This document shows positions 1-5,819 of a stretch of DNA of 17,412 bases, piece after piece. Source of the stretch: an uncultured Lachnospiraceae bacterium (lineage in GTDB: Bacteria > Bacillota > Clostridia > Lachnospirales > Lachnospiraceae). The translations under genes and the position numbers were made by a program. The stretch is from assembly GCA_910586005.1 (NCBI GenBank), contig CAJUHG010000064.1:1-17412 (forward strand), in the 5' to 3' direction. The notes below the pieces were generated by a model. The model did not search any database. It saw only the letters and a program-made list of their open reading frames with translations, and had not been told where the DNA came from. Each line of letters begins with the position of its first letter. Position 1 is the first letter of the stretch.

Positions 1-989
1 CGTTTGTAAATGCCATTAAGGCAGCAGTAGGCAAGGGCAATTTATCAGAGGATGATAAAGAAATTTTAAATTCTATGAGTGAAGGTAAGGATGAAGATGG
101 TGGCTTAACCGTTCCAAAGGACATTAGAACAGCAGTAAAGGAATTAAGAAGAACAGAAGACGCACTAGAAACCCTTGTAAATGTGGAACGTGTAAATACA
201 TTAAGCGGCAGCAGAGTGATTGAACAATGCGCGGATCAAACCCCTTTTGACAATGTAGACGAGGCAGCAGAGTTTCCAGAGGCTTCTACCCCACAATTTA
301 CAAAAATTGATTATAAGGTTAAGAAAAAGGGTGGTATTTTAAAGATTACACAAGAGCTTTTGAGCGATACCACAGAGAATATGATTGGCTATTTGAAAAA
401 ATGGATTGCAAAGAAAGCAAAAACAACTAGAAATTTTATGATTGTGGCTAAGATTCGTGAGATTACCAAAGATGCAGAAGTGCTTGTAGAAGGATTAGAT
501 GATTTAAAAAAGATTTTTAATATTTTGTTAGATCCAGCAATTGAATTGACCGCAAGTGTGGTGACAAATCAAGATGGCTATAATTGGCTGGATACTTTAA
601 AAGATAAAGATGGCAAATATATTTTACAATCAGATCCAACAAAGCCAATGAGTACTTTATTATTTGGCAAATATCCAGTAAAAAAGGTTAGCAACAAGAC
701 TATGCCTAGCGTGGCAGTAGAAGGAGGATATCAAGTACCAATTGTATGTGGTGATTTAAAAGAAGCAATTACCATTTTTGACCGTGAAACACTGACCATT
801 GATATTTCCAGTACAGCAGGTAAGTTGTGGGAAACTGATCAGACAGGTATTAAAGTGCGAGAACGTTTGGATATTCAGAGTGTAGACGAGGAGGCAATTA
901 TTATGGCACAGCATGTGATTACAGAATCTAGTAACGATAAAGCGGAGGTTGTAGCTGATTTACAGCAGACAGCAGCGCAAAATAAATAG
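1..989 (+). CDS. HK97-family major capsid protein (5' end outside window)
   Basis: Forms the icosahedral head shell. The reading frame is open from base 3 to the stop at 987-989, so the true start lies upstream; the ATG at 75 is internal, with 24 further in-frame codons before it. The visible 328 residues show the typical HK97 pattern: a charged N-terminal stretch, then DEDGGLTVPKDIRT (the GG-x-x-VP motif that opens the mature capsid domain), then the E-loop region with TPQFTKIDYKVKKKGG and LLSDTTENM, and a C-terminal part ending in the A-domain-like RERLDIQSVDEEAIIMAQ. No protease or scaffold domain is visible in this fragment. It heads the packed late operon and is followed by a strong hairpin. 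The family call is confident from motif recognition; the precise subfamily is not determined. Confidence 0.9.
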   Translation, partial: FVNAIKAAVGKGNLSEDDKEILNSMSEGKDEDGGLTVPKDIRTAVKELRRTEDALETLVNVERVNTLSGSRVIEQCADQTPFDNVDEAAEFPEASTPQFTKIDYKVKKKGGILKITQELLSDTTENMIGYLKKWIAKKAKTTRNFMIVAKIREITKDAEVLVEGLDDLKKIFNILLDPAIELTASVVTNQDGYNWLDTLKDKDGKYILQSDPTKPMSTLLFGKYPVKKVSNKTMPSVAVEGGYQVPIVCGDLKEAITIFDRETLTIDISSTAGKLWETDQTGIKVRERLDIQSVDEEAIIMAQHVITESSNDKAEVVADLQQTAAQNK

Positions 990-1009
990 ATAAAATACAA
1001 GGTAGTCAA

Positions 1010-1029
1010 GTGGCGGGATTTCCCGCCAC
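1010..1029 (+). promoter_or_regulatory. GC-rich RNA hairpin after the capsid gene
   Basis: GTGGCGGG, a four-base loop ATTT, then CCCGCCAC form a perfect 8-bp stem made almost wholly of G-C pairs in an otherwise A/T-rich region. It starts 20 bases after the capsid stop. No T-run follows, so it is not a classical intrinsic terminator. It could act as a 3' mRNA stabiliser or RNase barrier for the abundant capsid message, or as a pause site. The connector coding region could read through it only if a GTG start at 1010 were used, which is unlikely. Confidence 0.7.
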
Positions 1030-1051
1030 AGATAAAGGCAGGTGTATAACA

Positions 1052-1345
1052 TTGGCAATCATAACACTAGAAGAAGTAAAACAGTATGCAAGAATTGATA
1101 TGGATGAGGATGATTCTTTATTAGAAACATTAATAGTTTCAGCAGAGGAATATTTAAAGAATGCAACTGGAAAAGAATATCCTAAAATAGATGAAAATGG
1201 AAATGAGCTTATTTATACACTTGAGAAAATATATTTACAATTACTGATAGCATACTGGTATGAGAAAAGAACACCTGTGGGAGGCGTTGGGGAAGATTTT
1301 AGTTTTATGACAAAATCGCTTCTGCTGCAATTGCAAAATAAGTAG
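1052..1345 (+). CDS. Head-tail connector protein, gp6-like (phage_connect_1 type)
   Basis: Small, mostly helical adaptor that docks under the portal ring to extend the DNA channel to the tail. The start ITLEEVKQYARIDMDEDDSLLETLI, followed by a helix with AEEYLKNATG and a C-terminal helix IYLQLLIAYWYEKRTP, is the usual signature of gp6-like connectors (an xkdH/YqbG-like position in PBSX-type phages). I chose TTG at 1052 (97 residues): it lies about 8-10 bases after a GGCAGGTG ribosome site, and the protein then begins at the conserved ITLEEVK. The longer frame from GTG at 1010 would translate the GC hairpin and add 14 residues (MAGFPATDKGRCIT) unlike the family. The next gene follows after 7 bases. 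Confidence 0.85.
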   Translation: MAIITLEEVKQYARIDMDEDDSLLETLIVSAEEYLKNATGKEYPKIDENGNELIYTLEKIYLQLLIAYWYEKRTPVGGVGEDFSFMTKSLLLQLQNK

Positions 1346-1352
1346 GTGAGTT

Positions 1353-1727
1353 ATGGATATAGGAAGAACGAATAAGCGGATTACCTTTTATAGATATGAA
1401 GAAAAAGAAAATGCTTTATTACAGATAGAACAGCTCTTAACAAAAGTAAAAACAGTATGGGCAAGTGTAGAGCCAACTAGGGGCAGAGAATATCAAGAAG
1501 CGCAACGAATAAGACCTGAATTAACCTATAAAGTAACAACAAGATATCACAAAGAAATAACACCAGATATGTTTATAAAATTTAAGGAACGTTATTTTAA
1601 CATTGTTTCGATTATCAATGTGAAGGAAAGAAATGAGATGTTAGAAATTGTCTGCACGGAGAAATTAGAAAATGTCGAAAAAAGTGAACTATGGATGACA
1701 AAAAAAGTGGGTGGTGGTATAATTTAG
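1353..1727 (+). CDS. Head-closure / head-tail adaptor protein (SPP1 gp16 family)
   Basis: A 124-residue protein of the phage head-tail joining family, which closes the connector channel after DNA packaging and gives the tail its docking surface. Seen: N-terminal basic strand IGRTNKRITFYRYEE, the WASVEPTRGREYQEAQRI segment (the family's W-A-x-V-E/x-P-x-x-G-x-E-x motif), then TYKVTTRYHKEITPDMFIKFKERYFNIVSIINVKERNEMLEIVCTE in short pieces matching the beta-barrel core. ATG at 1353 has GTAGGTGAG upstream as ribosome site. The last 50 bases hold a promoter for the next gene, and the C-terminal KKVGGGII, encoded over that promoter, looks like an appendage beyond the conserved domain. Confidence 0.85.
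   Translation: MDIGRTNKRITFYRYEEKENALLQIEQLLTKVKTVWASVEPTRGREYQEAQRIRPELTYKVTTRYHKEITPDMFIKFKERYFNIVSIINVKERNEMLEIVCTEKLENVEKSELWMTKKVGGGII
1695..1723 (+). promoter_or_regulatory. Sigma-A-type promoter for the TM2 gene
   Basis: ATGACA (1695-1700, five of six matches to TTGACA), a 17-base spacer, then a perfect TATAAT (1718-1723) with an extended -10 TG at 1715-1716. Transcription would start near 1730, giving a leader of about 20 bases with AAGGAGGG (1736-1743) before the ATG at 1749. It lies inside the 3' end of the head-closure gene. This is a strong vegetative promoter that does not depend on the late phage programme; activity is inferred. Confidence 0.75.
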
Positions 1728-1748
1728 AAAAATATAAGGAGGGTGGGT

Positions 1749-2453
1749 ATGAAGAATTTTTTGATAACTTTATTTCTGGGATGGTTAGGTGTACATAAAT
1801 TTATGAAAAAAAAGTATATTTTAGGTATTTTATATTTATGTACATTGGGATTATTTAGTATAGGATGGATAATTGATACGATCATAGCATTTATGCAAAT
1901 GGTAAACGGAGAACAGCCTTCAGTAAGCAACTCAAAGGATAATATTTCACAAACTGGCAACCAAGTTAAGATATTTACTAAATTGCAAATTGAAGGAATG
2001 ACAAAAGCAGGTATATTAGAGCTGGCAACTGGTTTAGGTTATGTAATGGGAACAGTTGAGAGTAACACAAAAGATAAAATTGTAGCTGATTTTATGGCAC
2101 AGCAGGAAAAACAACCAAGTACAGATAAAAGAAAATGGCTTATTAAGACTTTTAACACTGAAATAGTAGGAACATTCGCTGAATGTGGGTTAGATAAAAA
2201 CTATGAGCGATCAGACATTATATGTTCATTAAAACCAAACAGTAGATTAGATTTAGAGTATTGGGAATATAAAGGAGAACCTGCATTTTATGTATGTAAC
2301 AATGGCTTAGATGCGGGATGCGTACCAGCAACAATCTCTAAAACATTACATAATGTATATGCGGATTGTGAACTTATGACAACATTGCGGGGGGAGGCAC
2401 ATTTAATAGGTGGAAATTGGGCACAAAAAATCAGAATAGATGTTTATAAGTAA
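1749..2453 (+). CDS. TM2-domain membrane protein with HeH/SAP-like and HIRAN-like segments (probable moron)
   Basis: Of 234 residues, 1-52 are a TM2 domain: two membrane helices with the motifs LGWLGVHKF (10-18), GILYLCTLG (26-34) and GWIID (39-43). A polar linker (53-73) follows. Residues about 80-119 look like a HeH/SAP-type helical unit (MTKAGILELATGLGY ... TKDKIVADFMAQQ). Residues about 133-234 contain a beta-rich part (TEIVGTFAECG, LDLEYWEY, AFYVCNNGLDAGCVPATI) that resembles HIRAN folds; this last assignment is tentative. The TM2 part would anchor the protein in the cell membrane with the rest probably cytoplasmic. ATG 1749 is preferred over GTG 1743, which lies inside the ribosome site. 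It has its own promoter and a weak terminator, and interrupts the connector gene block, so it is unlikely to be a virion joining protein. A role in lysogen fitness, superinfection exclusion or DNA sensing is possible but unproven. Confidence 0.75.
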   Translation: MKNFLITLFLGWLGVHKFMKKKYILGILYLCTLGLFSIGWIIDTIIAFMQMVNGEQPSVSNSKDNISQTGNQVKIFTKLQIEGMTKAGILELATGLGYVMGTVESNTKDKIVADFMAQQEKQPSTDKRKWLIKTFNTEIVGTFAECGLDKNYERSDIICSLKPNSRLDLEYWEYKGEPAFYVCNNGLDAGCVPATISKTLHNVYADCELMTTLRGEAHLIGGNWAQKIRIDVYK

Positions 2454-2486
2454 CATTTAGGTAGATTTATGCCAATGTTTATTTTT
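2452..2486 (+). terminator. Weak intrinsic terminator after the TM2 gene
   Basis: AACATT (2452-2457) pairs with AATGTT (2474-2479), with a possible inner GG/CC pairing after a two-base bulge, followed directly by TATTTTT (2480-2486). The stem is A/T-rich and weak, so it would be leaky and allow late readthrough into the next gene. It overlaps the TAA stop of the TM2 gene. Confidence 0.45.
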
Positions 2487-2496
2487 GGAGGCTATA

Positions 2497-2940
2497 ATGG
2501 CAGAAAATTTTGAATTTAGTTTTGAAGGCTTAGAAGAATTTGAACGTGATTTTAAAAAAGCAATCAAGAAAGCACCAGTTTCTGTAGAAGAAACTTTGAT
2601 AGAACTTGCAAAAGAATTTAAAAATTCAGCAAAAAAGAAAGCAAGATCAGAATTAAAACATACAAGAAGGGAAGGGGATGACAAAAAGAAGGCAATTGGA
2701 AGAAAGTGGGGACATAAATTAGTAAATGATGGTTTAGGAGCAACTGCTCTAGTTTGGAACAGCGCACCACACTTCCATTTAATAGAAGATGGTCATAATC
2801 TTGTGCGAGGTGGTCGTGTGATTGGTTTTGTTCCTGGAAAACATATTATGGAAAAGACGCGTAACGATTATAAGGACATTGTGCCAAAGCGATTTGAAAA
2901 AATGATAGATGATATATTAAAGGAGAGTGATCTAAATTAA
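2497..2940 (+). CDS. HK97 gp10-like tail-completion protein
   Basis: A 147-residue protein of the HK97 gp10 family, a tail-completion or neck protein at the tail end that joins the head. Seen: N-terminal FSFEGLEEFERDFKKAIKKAP, a long basic helix (AKEFKNSAKKKARSE), then the hallmark APHFHLIEDGHNLVRGG and GFVPGKHIMEKT segments, ending in an acidic helix. ATG 2497 is set by GGAGG at 2487-2491; an upstream TTG at 2485 lies in the ribosome site and is rejected. The stop TAA (2938-2940) overlaps the ATT where the next gene must start; if base 2938 were G, this frame would run five codons further to a TAA at 2953-2955. Confidence 0.85.
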   Translation: MAENFEFSFEGLEEFERDFKKAIKKAPVSVEETLIELAKEFKNSAKKKARSELKHTRREGDDKKKAIGRKWGHKLVNDGLGATALVWNSAPHFHLIEDGHNLVRGGRVIGFVPGKHIMEKTRNDYKDIVPKRFEKMIDDILKESDLN

Positions 2941-3370
2941 ATTTACAGAGATTAAGAAAGCTGTAAATAAGCTATTATTAAGTAAATATCCAGATTACAA
3001 AATATATGGAAAAGAAATAAAAGAAGGCTATCAAACGCCTTCTTTTTTTACAGAAATTTTAGATAAGGGCAGCAGTGCAGAGACAACGAATTTTTCAAAA
3101 GGCAGCTTCACAATTAAAATAATATATTTTCAACTAGAAAAAAATGAACTAGATCAGCTTGAAAAGGTAGATGAGATAAAGGAACTTTTTGGATTGATTT
3201 TTTATGTTGAGAATCGCAAGTTGACAGTTGGTGAATTCTCACATGATTACATCGGAGAATATCAAGACATTTTACAAATTAGTATTGATATTGATTACAA
3301 AGAAAACACACAAAAAGAAGAGGTGGCAGCAGTAGCAACCGAATTAGGAGTAGAGGTTACACAAGGCTAA
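2936..3370 (+). CDS. Tail terminator / minor tail protein, DUF6838-like, with ATT start
   Basis: A 144-residue reading frame with no ATG anywhere in it, so ordinary gene callers would miss it. It reads (M)KFTEIKKAVNKLLLSKYPDY ... EGYQTPSFFTEIL ... FSKGSFTIKIIYFQ ... YQDILQISIDIDYKEN and ends QG-stop. This matches small phage tail-terminator proteins that sit between gp10-like and sheath genes in PBSX-type phages and cap the tail. The frame is closed upstream by TAA at 2933, so the only start that keeps the conserved N-terminus is ATT at 2936, ten bases after AAAGGAG (2919-2925) and overlapping the previous stop. The first canonical alternative is an internal TTG near 3194, which would lose most of the protein. 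The frame also contains a perfect terminator-like hairpin (3020-3049). The gene is real with high likelihood; the start is uncertain, and a sequence error at 2938 is possible. Confidence 0.8.
   Translation: MKFTEIKKAVNKLLLSKYPDYKIYGKEIKEGYQTPSFFTEILDKGSSAETTNFSKGSFTIKIIYFQLEKNELDQLEKVDEIKELFGLIFYVENRKLTVGEFSHDYIGEYQDILQISIDIDYKENTQKEEVAAVATELGVEVTQG
3020..3049 (+). terminator. Terminator-like hairpin inside the tail-terminator gene
   Basis: AAAGAAGGC (3020-3028), an eight-base loop, then GCCTTCTTT (3037-3045) form a perfect 9-bp stem followed by further T residues to 3049. By structure this is a good intrinsic terminator, yet it lies in codons about 29-38 of a gene whose frame is conserved (KEGYQTPSFF). 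Active translation would mask it, so it may act as a polarity or attenuation point for downstream tail genes. Confidence 0.6.
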
Positions 3371-3385
3371 AAGGAGGCTAAAAGA

Positions 3386-3715
3386 ATGGCAAAAAAAGAT
3401 TACTTTGTAATTATATATAAGATATTGACATATCTATATGGGTGTTTTCAAGATGGGGAAAGACCAAACATAGATTTTTTTGGAGCAGAGGCTTTAGAAA
3501 TTAATAAAGGCTATTGGGTGAATGTCATGGAAAGCCTTTATAATGAAGGCTATATTATGGGGATTGAATTTATAATCACTGGAAGTATACAAGGGGTAAA
3601 GTTAATCAATCTTAAAATTACACAAAAGGGCATTGAATATTTGCAGGAAAATTCTGCAATGACGAAAGCAAAGGATTTCTTAAAAGCTGCAAAAGAAATT
3701 GTACCAGGATTATAA
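3386..3715 (+). CDS. YjcQ-family winged-helix protein
   Basis: A 109-residue protein that resembles the YjcQ family: an N-terminal helix (YFVIIYKILTYLYGCF), a helix with NKGYWVNVMESLYNEGYIMGI that matches the W-x-x-x-x-x-L-x-x-E-G-Y-I recognition-helix pattern, a beta hairpin, and LKITQKGIEYLQENS, the 'T-x-K-G-x-x-Y-L-x-E-N-S' wing and closing helix, then a Lys-rich C-terminal helix (TKAKDFLKAAKEIVPGL). YjcQ-like proteins are small winged-helix proteins, common in Firmicutes prophages with no settled function. ATG 3386 follows AAAGGAGG at 3370-3377. It lies between tail terminator and sheath, where PBSX-type phages usually have a tiny gene or none; it may be a regulator carried in the tail operon. 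Confidence 0.75.
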   Translation: MAKKDYFVIIYKILTYLYGCFQDGERPNIDFFGAEALEINKGYWVNVMESLYNEGYIMGIEFIITGSIQGVKLINLKITQKGIEYLQENSAMTKAKDFLKAAKEIVPGL

Positions 3716-3738
3716 AAAGGGAAAGCGAGGAAAAAGAA

Positions 3739-4896
3739 ATGGGCGCACCAAGTATTGATATTAGTTTTATAGAAAAGGCAACATCAGCAATTACACGAGG
3801 AAATCGAGGAATTGTTATGTTGTGGGTAAAGGATACATTGCCAACATCCATAAGCAACCCAATAACTATAGTAACAGAAAGCGATATCCCAGAAGGTTTA
3901 TCAGATGTAACGCGAGAGCAAGTAAAACTTGCAATGATTGGCTATATCAATGCACCGAAAAAGGTGCTTGTATATTATATGGGAATTGCAGAAGATGCAG
4001 AAGAAGAAACGATTGAAGCTGGATATAAAAAAGCAATGGCAGCAGCGGAAACCATCCAATTTGATTATCTTGCAATTTCTACTGTGGAAACAGATGGAAG
4101 AGGGGAAGAAATTGCAGCATGGGTGAAATCCATACGGGAAAACAAGAAAAAGAAAATTAAGGCTGTTCTGCCAAACATAGCAGCAGACAATGAAGGAATT
4201 ATTAACTTTACAACAGAAAAAAGTATAAAAACGGAAACAGTAACAGGAAAGGATGGAACAAAAACAACCATAGATACGATTTATACAACGGAACAGTATT
4301 GTGCAAGAATTGCCGGATTGATTGCTGGAACACCTATGACAATTGCTTGTACTTATGCGCCATTACCAGAATTATCAGATTGTACCAGATTAACAGACAA
4401 CGATACACCAGTTGACAAGGGAGAATTTATTCTATTTTATGATGGTGAAAAAGTAAAAGTAGTAAGGGGTGTAAATAGCTTTCTTACAACGATTGACGGA
4501 AAAGGGGACAGCTTTAAAAAGATTAAAATTGTGGAAGCTATGGACATGATAAATGATGATATTGTAAAAACAGCACAGGATAGTTACTTAGGAAAATATG
4601 CTAATACCTATTCTAATAAGTGTCTATTAATTACAGCTATCAGCAGCTATTTTTCACAGTTGAAACGAGATGATATTATCAGCAGCTATTCTGTTGGCTT
4701 AGATGCAGAGGCAATCAGAATTTACTTGAAAGGGAAAGGACTACAGGCAAGGCTTGATGATGGAACAGAAAAAGATGTGGATGAATGCAGTGAGGAAGAA
4801 ATTGTTACAGCAGACACTGGTGCAAGTGTATTTTTAACTGGTACTATAAAAATTTTAGATGCGATTGAAGATATTAAAATGCCTATTTATATCTAA
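3739..4896 (+). CDS. xkdK: Contractile tail sheath protein (XkdK-like)
   Basis: Outer sheath subunit that contracts to drive the inner tube into the cell. The protein has 385 residues, on the short side for this family. Seen: N-terminal PSIDISFIEKATSAITRGNRGIV, matching the sheath family's opening beta-strand, the middle domain with DYLAISTVETDGRGEEIAAWVKSIRENKKKK and AVLPNIAADNEGIINF (the typical sheath core around the 'W-v-k-x-x-R' helix), LIAGTPMTIACTYAPLP, and the C-terminal polymerisation region with DMINDDIVKTAQDSYLGKYANTYSNKCLL and a final GTIKILDAIEDIKMPIYI. The start ATG 3739 follows GCGAGG. It is followed after 18 bases by the tube gene, the standard sheath-tube pair. Confidence 0.93.
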   Translation: MGAPSIDISFIEKATSAITRGNRGIVMLWVKDTLPTSISNPITIVTESDIPEGLSDVTREQVKLAMIGYINAPKKVLVYYMGIAEDAEEETIEAGYKKAMAAAETIQFDYLAISTVETDGRGEEIAAWVKSIRENKKKKIKAVLPNIAADNEGIINFTTEKSIKTETVTGKDGTKTTIDTIYTTEQYCARIAGLIAGTPMTIACTYAPLPELSDCTRLTDNDTPVDKGEFILFYDGEKVKVVRGVNSFLTTIDGKGDSFKKIKIVEAMDMINDDIVKTAQDSYLGKYANTYSNKCLLITAISSYFSQLKRDDIISSYSVGLDAEAIRIYLKGKGLQARLDDGTEKDVDECSEEEIVTADTGASVFLTGTIKILDAIEDIKMPIYI

Positions 4897-4914
4897 GAAA
4901 GGAAGGAAAAATAG

Positions 4915-5346
4915 ATGCCAAAAGAGTTTAAACCCGAACAGGTGATAAATGGAACATGGGGGGAAGCATGGGTAGATGGTGAGTATTTAGCACAAGTAAC
5001 TTCACTAAAGGCAGAAGTTACACCAAAGAAAACTGCAATCACAATGGTGCAGAAGTTGCAAGAGGGACAGAAAATGACTGGACTAGAATTAAAAGGTGAA
5101 ATAAAACTGCATAAAATCAATAGTACCATTATGAAAAAAATGAGTGCATATTTTAAACGGGGAAAAATGATGACCTGTACCATTGTTTCCAATGTAAAAG
5201 ATCCAGATGCACTAGGTGGAGAGCGCGTAGCATTATATAATTGTCTTTTTGATAAATTGATTCTTGCAGATTGGGAAGCAGGAAAAATGGGAGAAGAAAG
5301 CTACAGCTTCACATTTGAGGACTGGGAGTTATTACAAACAATTTAA
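4915..5346 (+). CDS. xkdM: Tail tube protein (XkdM-like)
   Basis: A 143-residue inner tube subunit of contractile tails, PBSX XkdM/DUF2001 type. Seen: INGTWGEAWVDGEYLAQVTSLKAEV (the family's 'G-x-x-G-x-x-W-x-d-G-e' opening), KLQEGQKMTGLELKGEIKLHKI (characteristic 'G-x-k-x-t-G-x-x-x-x-G-t-x-x-x-x-k' strand), then a C-terminal GEESYSFTFEDWELLQTI that matches the family's closing 'E-x-x-f-t-F-d-x-x-x'. ATG 4915 follows AAGGAAGG. Its position right after the sheath and before the chaperone gene fits. It is followed by a hairpin terminator, so it ends the most expressed tail block. Confidence 0.93.
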   Translation: MPKEFKPEQVINGTWGEAWVDGEYLAQVTSLKAEVTPKKTAITMVQKLQEGQKMTGLELKGEIKLHKINSTIMKKMSAYFKRGKMMTCTIVSNVKDPDALGGERVALYNCLFDKLILADWEAGKMGEESYSFTFEDWELLQTI

Positions 5347-5366
5347 ACGAAATAGCAAAGAAACAA

Positions 5367-5391
5367 AGGGCGTATTATACGCCTTATTTTT
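5367..5391 (+). terminator. Intrinsic terminator between tube and chaperone genes
   Basis: GGCGTA (5369-5374), loop TTA, TACGCC (5378-5383), extended by a G-T and an A-T pair, followed by TTATTTTTAT. It lies 20 bases after the tube stop. It would cut transcription after the highly needed sheath and tube genes and let only part of the polymerases read into the chaperone and tape-measure genes. Confidence 0.7.
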
Positions 5392-5411
5392 ATAGAAAGG
5401 AAAATAGAAGC

Positions 5412-5819
5412 ATGAATTTAGTAGAAAGGCTATTAGCAGTAGATAAGGAAGAATTTGACAAAATAGAGAAAAAAGAAATTGCAAGCAAGCAATTATCAAA
5501 ACTTTTGGGAACTGATACAAAAGTAACGATACAGGCAGTAAGCGGTGATTTATTTGCACCATTATCTGCAAGCGGATTAGATGAAGAAGGCAATGTGGAT
5601 TACAGTAGAACGTTTGACACAAATGCAAAAATTGCAGCAGCAGGGATTGTAGATCCTAATCTAAAAGATGATGTATTGTTAAAGCATTTGGGTGTTGCCA
5701 CACCAGCAGATGCAGCAAAGAAAATTTTCAAAGGAGAGATTAATCAGATTGCAACAGAAATTGCAAAATTGAGTGGTTTCAATAGTGAAGAGAAAACAGA
5801 AAAAGAAGTAAAAAACTAA
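5412..5819 (+). CDS. xkdN: Tail assembly chaperone, short form (XkdN-like)
   Basis: The 135-residue zero-frame product of the tail chaperone gene (PBSX XkdN / phage_TAC type). Such chaperones coat the tape-measure protein during tail assembly. Seen: N-terminal helix VERLLAVDKEEFDKIEKKEI, a small beta-rich core (KVTIQAVSGDLFAPLS), the family motif KIAAAGIVDPNLKDDVLLKHLGVATPADAAKKIF in pieces, and a closing ATEIAKLSGF. The last codons GTA AAA AAC carry a slippery heptamer directly before the TAA stop. ATG 5412 has AGAAAGGAAAA upstream. The gene precedes the tape measure, as in nearly all long-tailed phages. Confidence 0.9.
   Translation: MNLVERLLAVDKEEFDKIEKKEIASKQLSKLLGTDTKVTIQAVSGDLFAPLSASGLDEEGNVDYSRTFDTNAKIAAAGIVDPNLKDDVLLKHLGVATPADAAKKIFKGEINQIATEIAKLSGFNSEEKTEKEVKN

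Noticed and set aside
1010..1051. GTG start for the connector protein
   Set aside because: It codes through a perfect GC hairpin, has no good ribosome site and yields a non-family N-terminus; TTG 1052 fits better.
1724..1960. Antisense frame over the TM2 gene start
   Set aside because: Mirror of the membrane-helix codons, with no ribosome site and no family; the + strand gene has promoter, ribosome site and domain.
2939..3370. Possibility that the tail-terminator frame is made by +1 frameshift from the gp10-like gene
   Set aside because: No slippery or shift-prone site is visible at the junction, and related proteins are separate; an ATT start or a base error is simpler.
4639..4695. Short direct repeat ATCAGCAGCTAT in the sheath gene
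   Set aside because: It encodes similar ISSY peptides in the same frame; too short and isolated to be a functional repeat.
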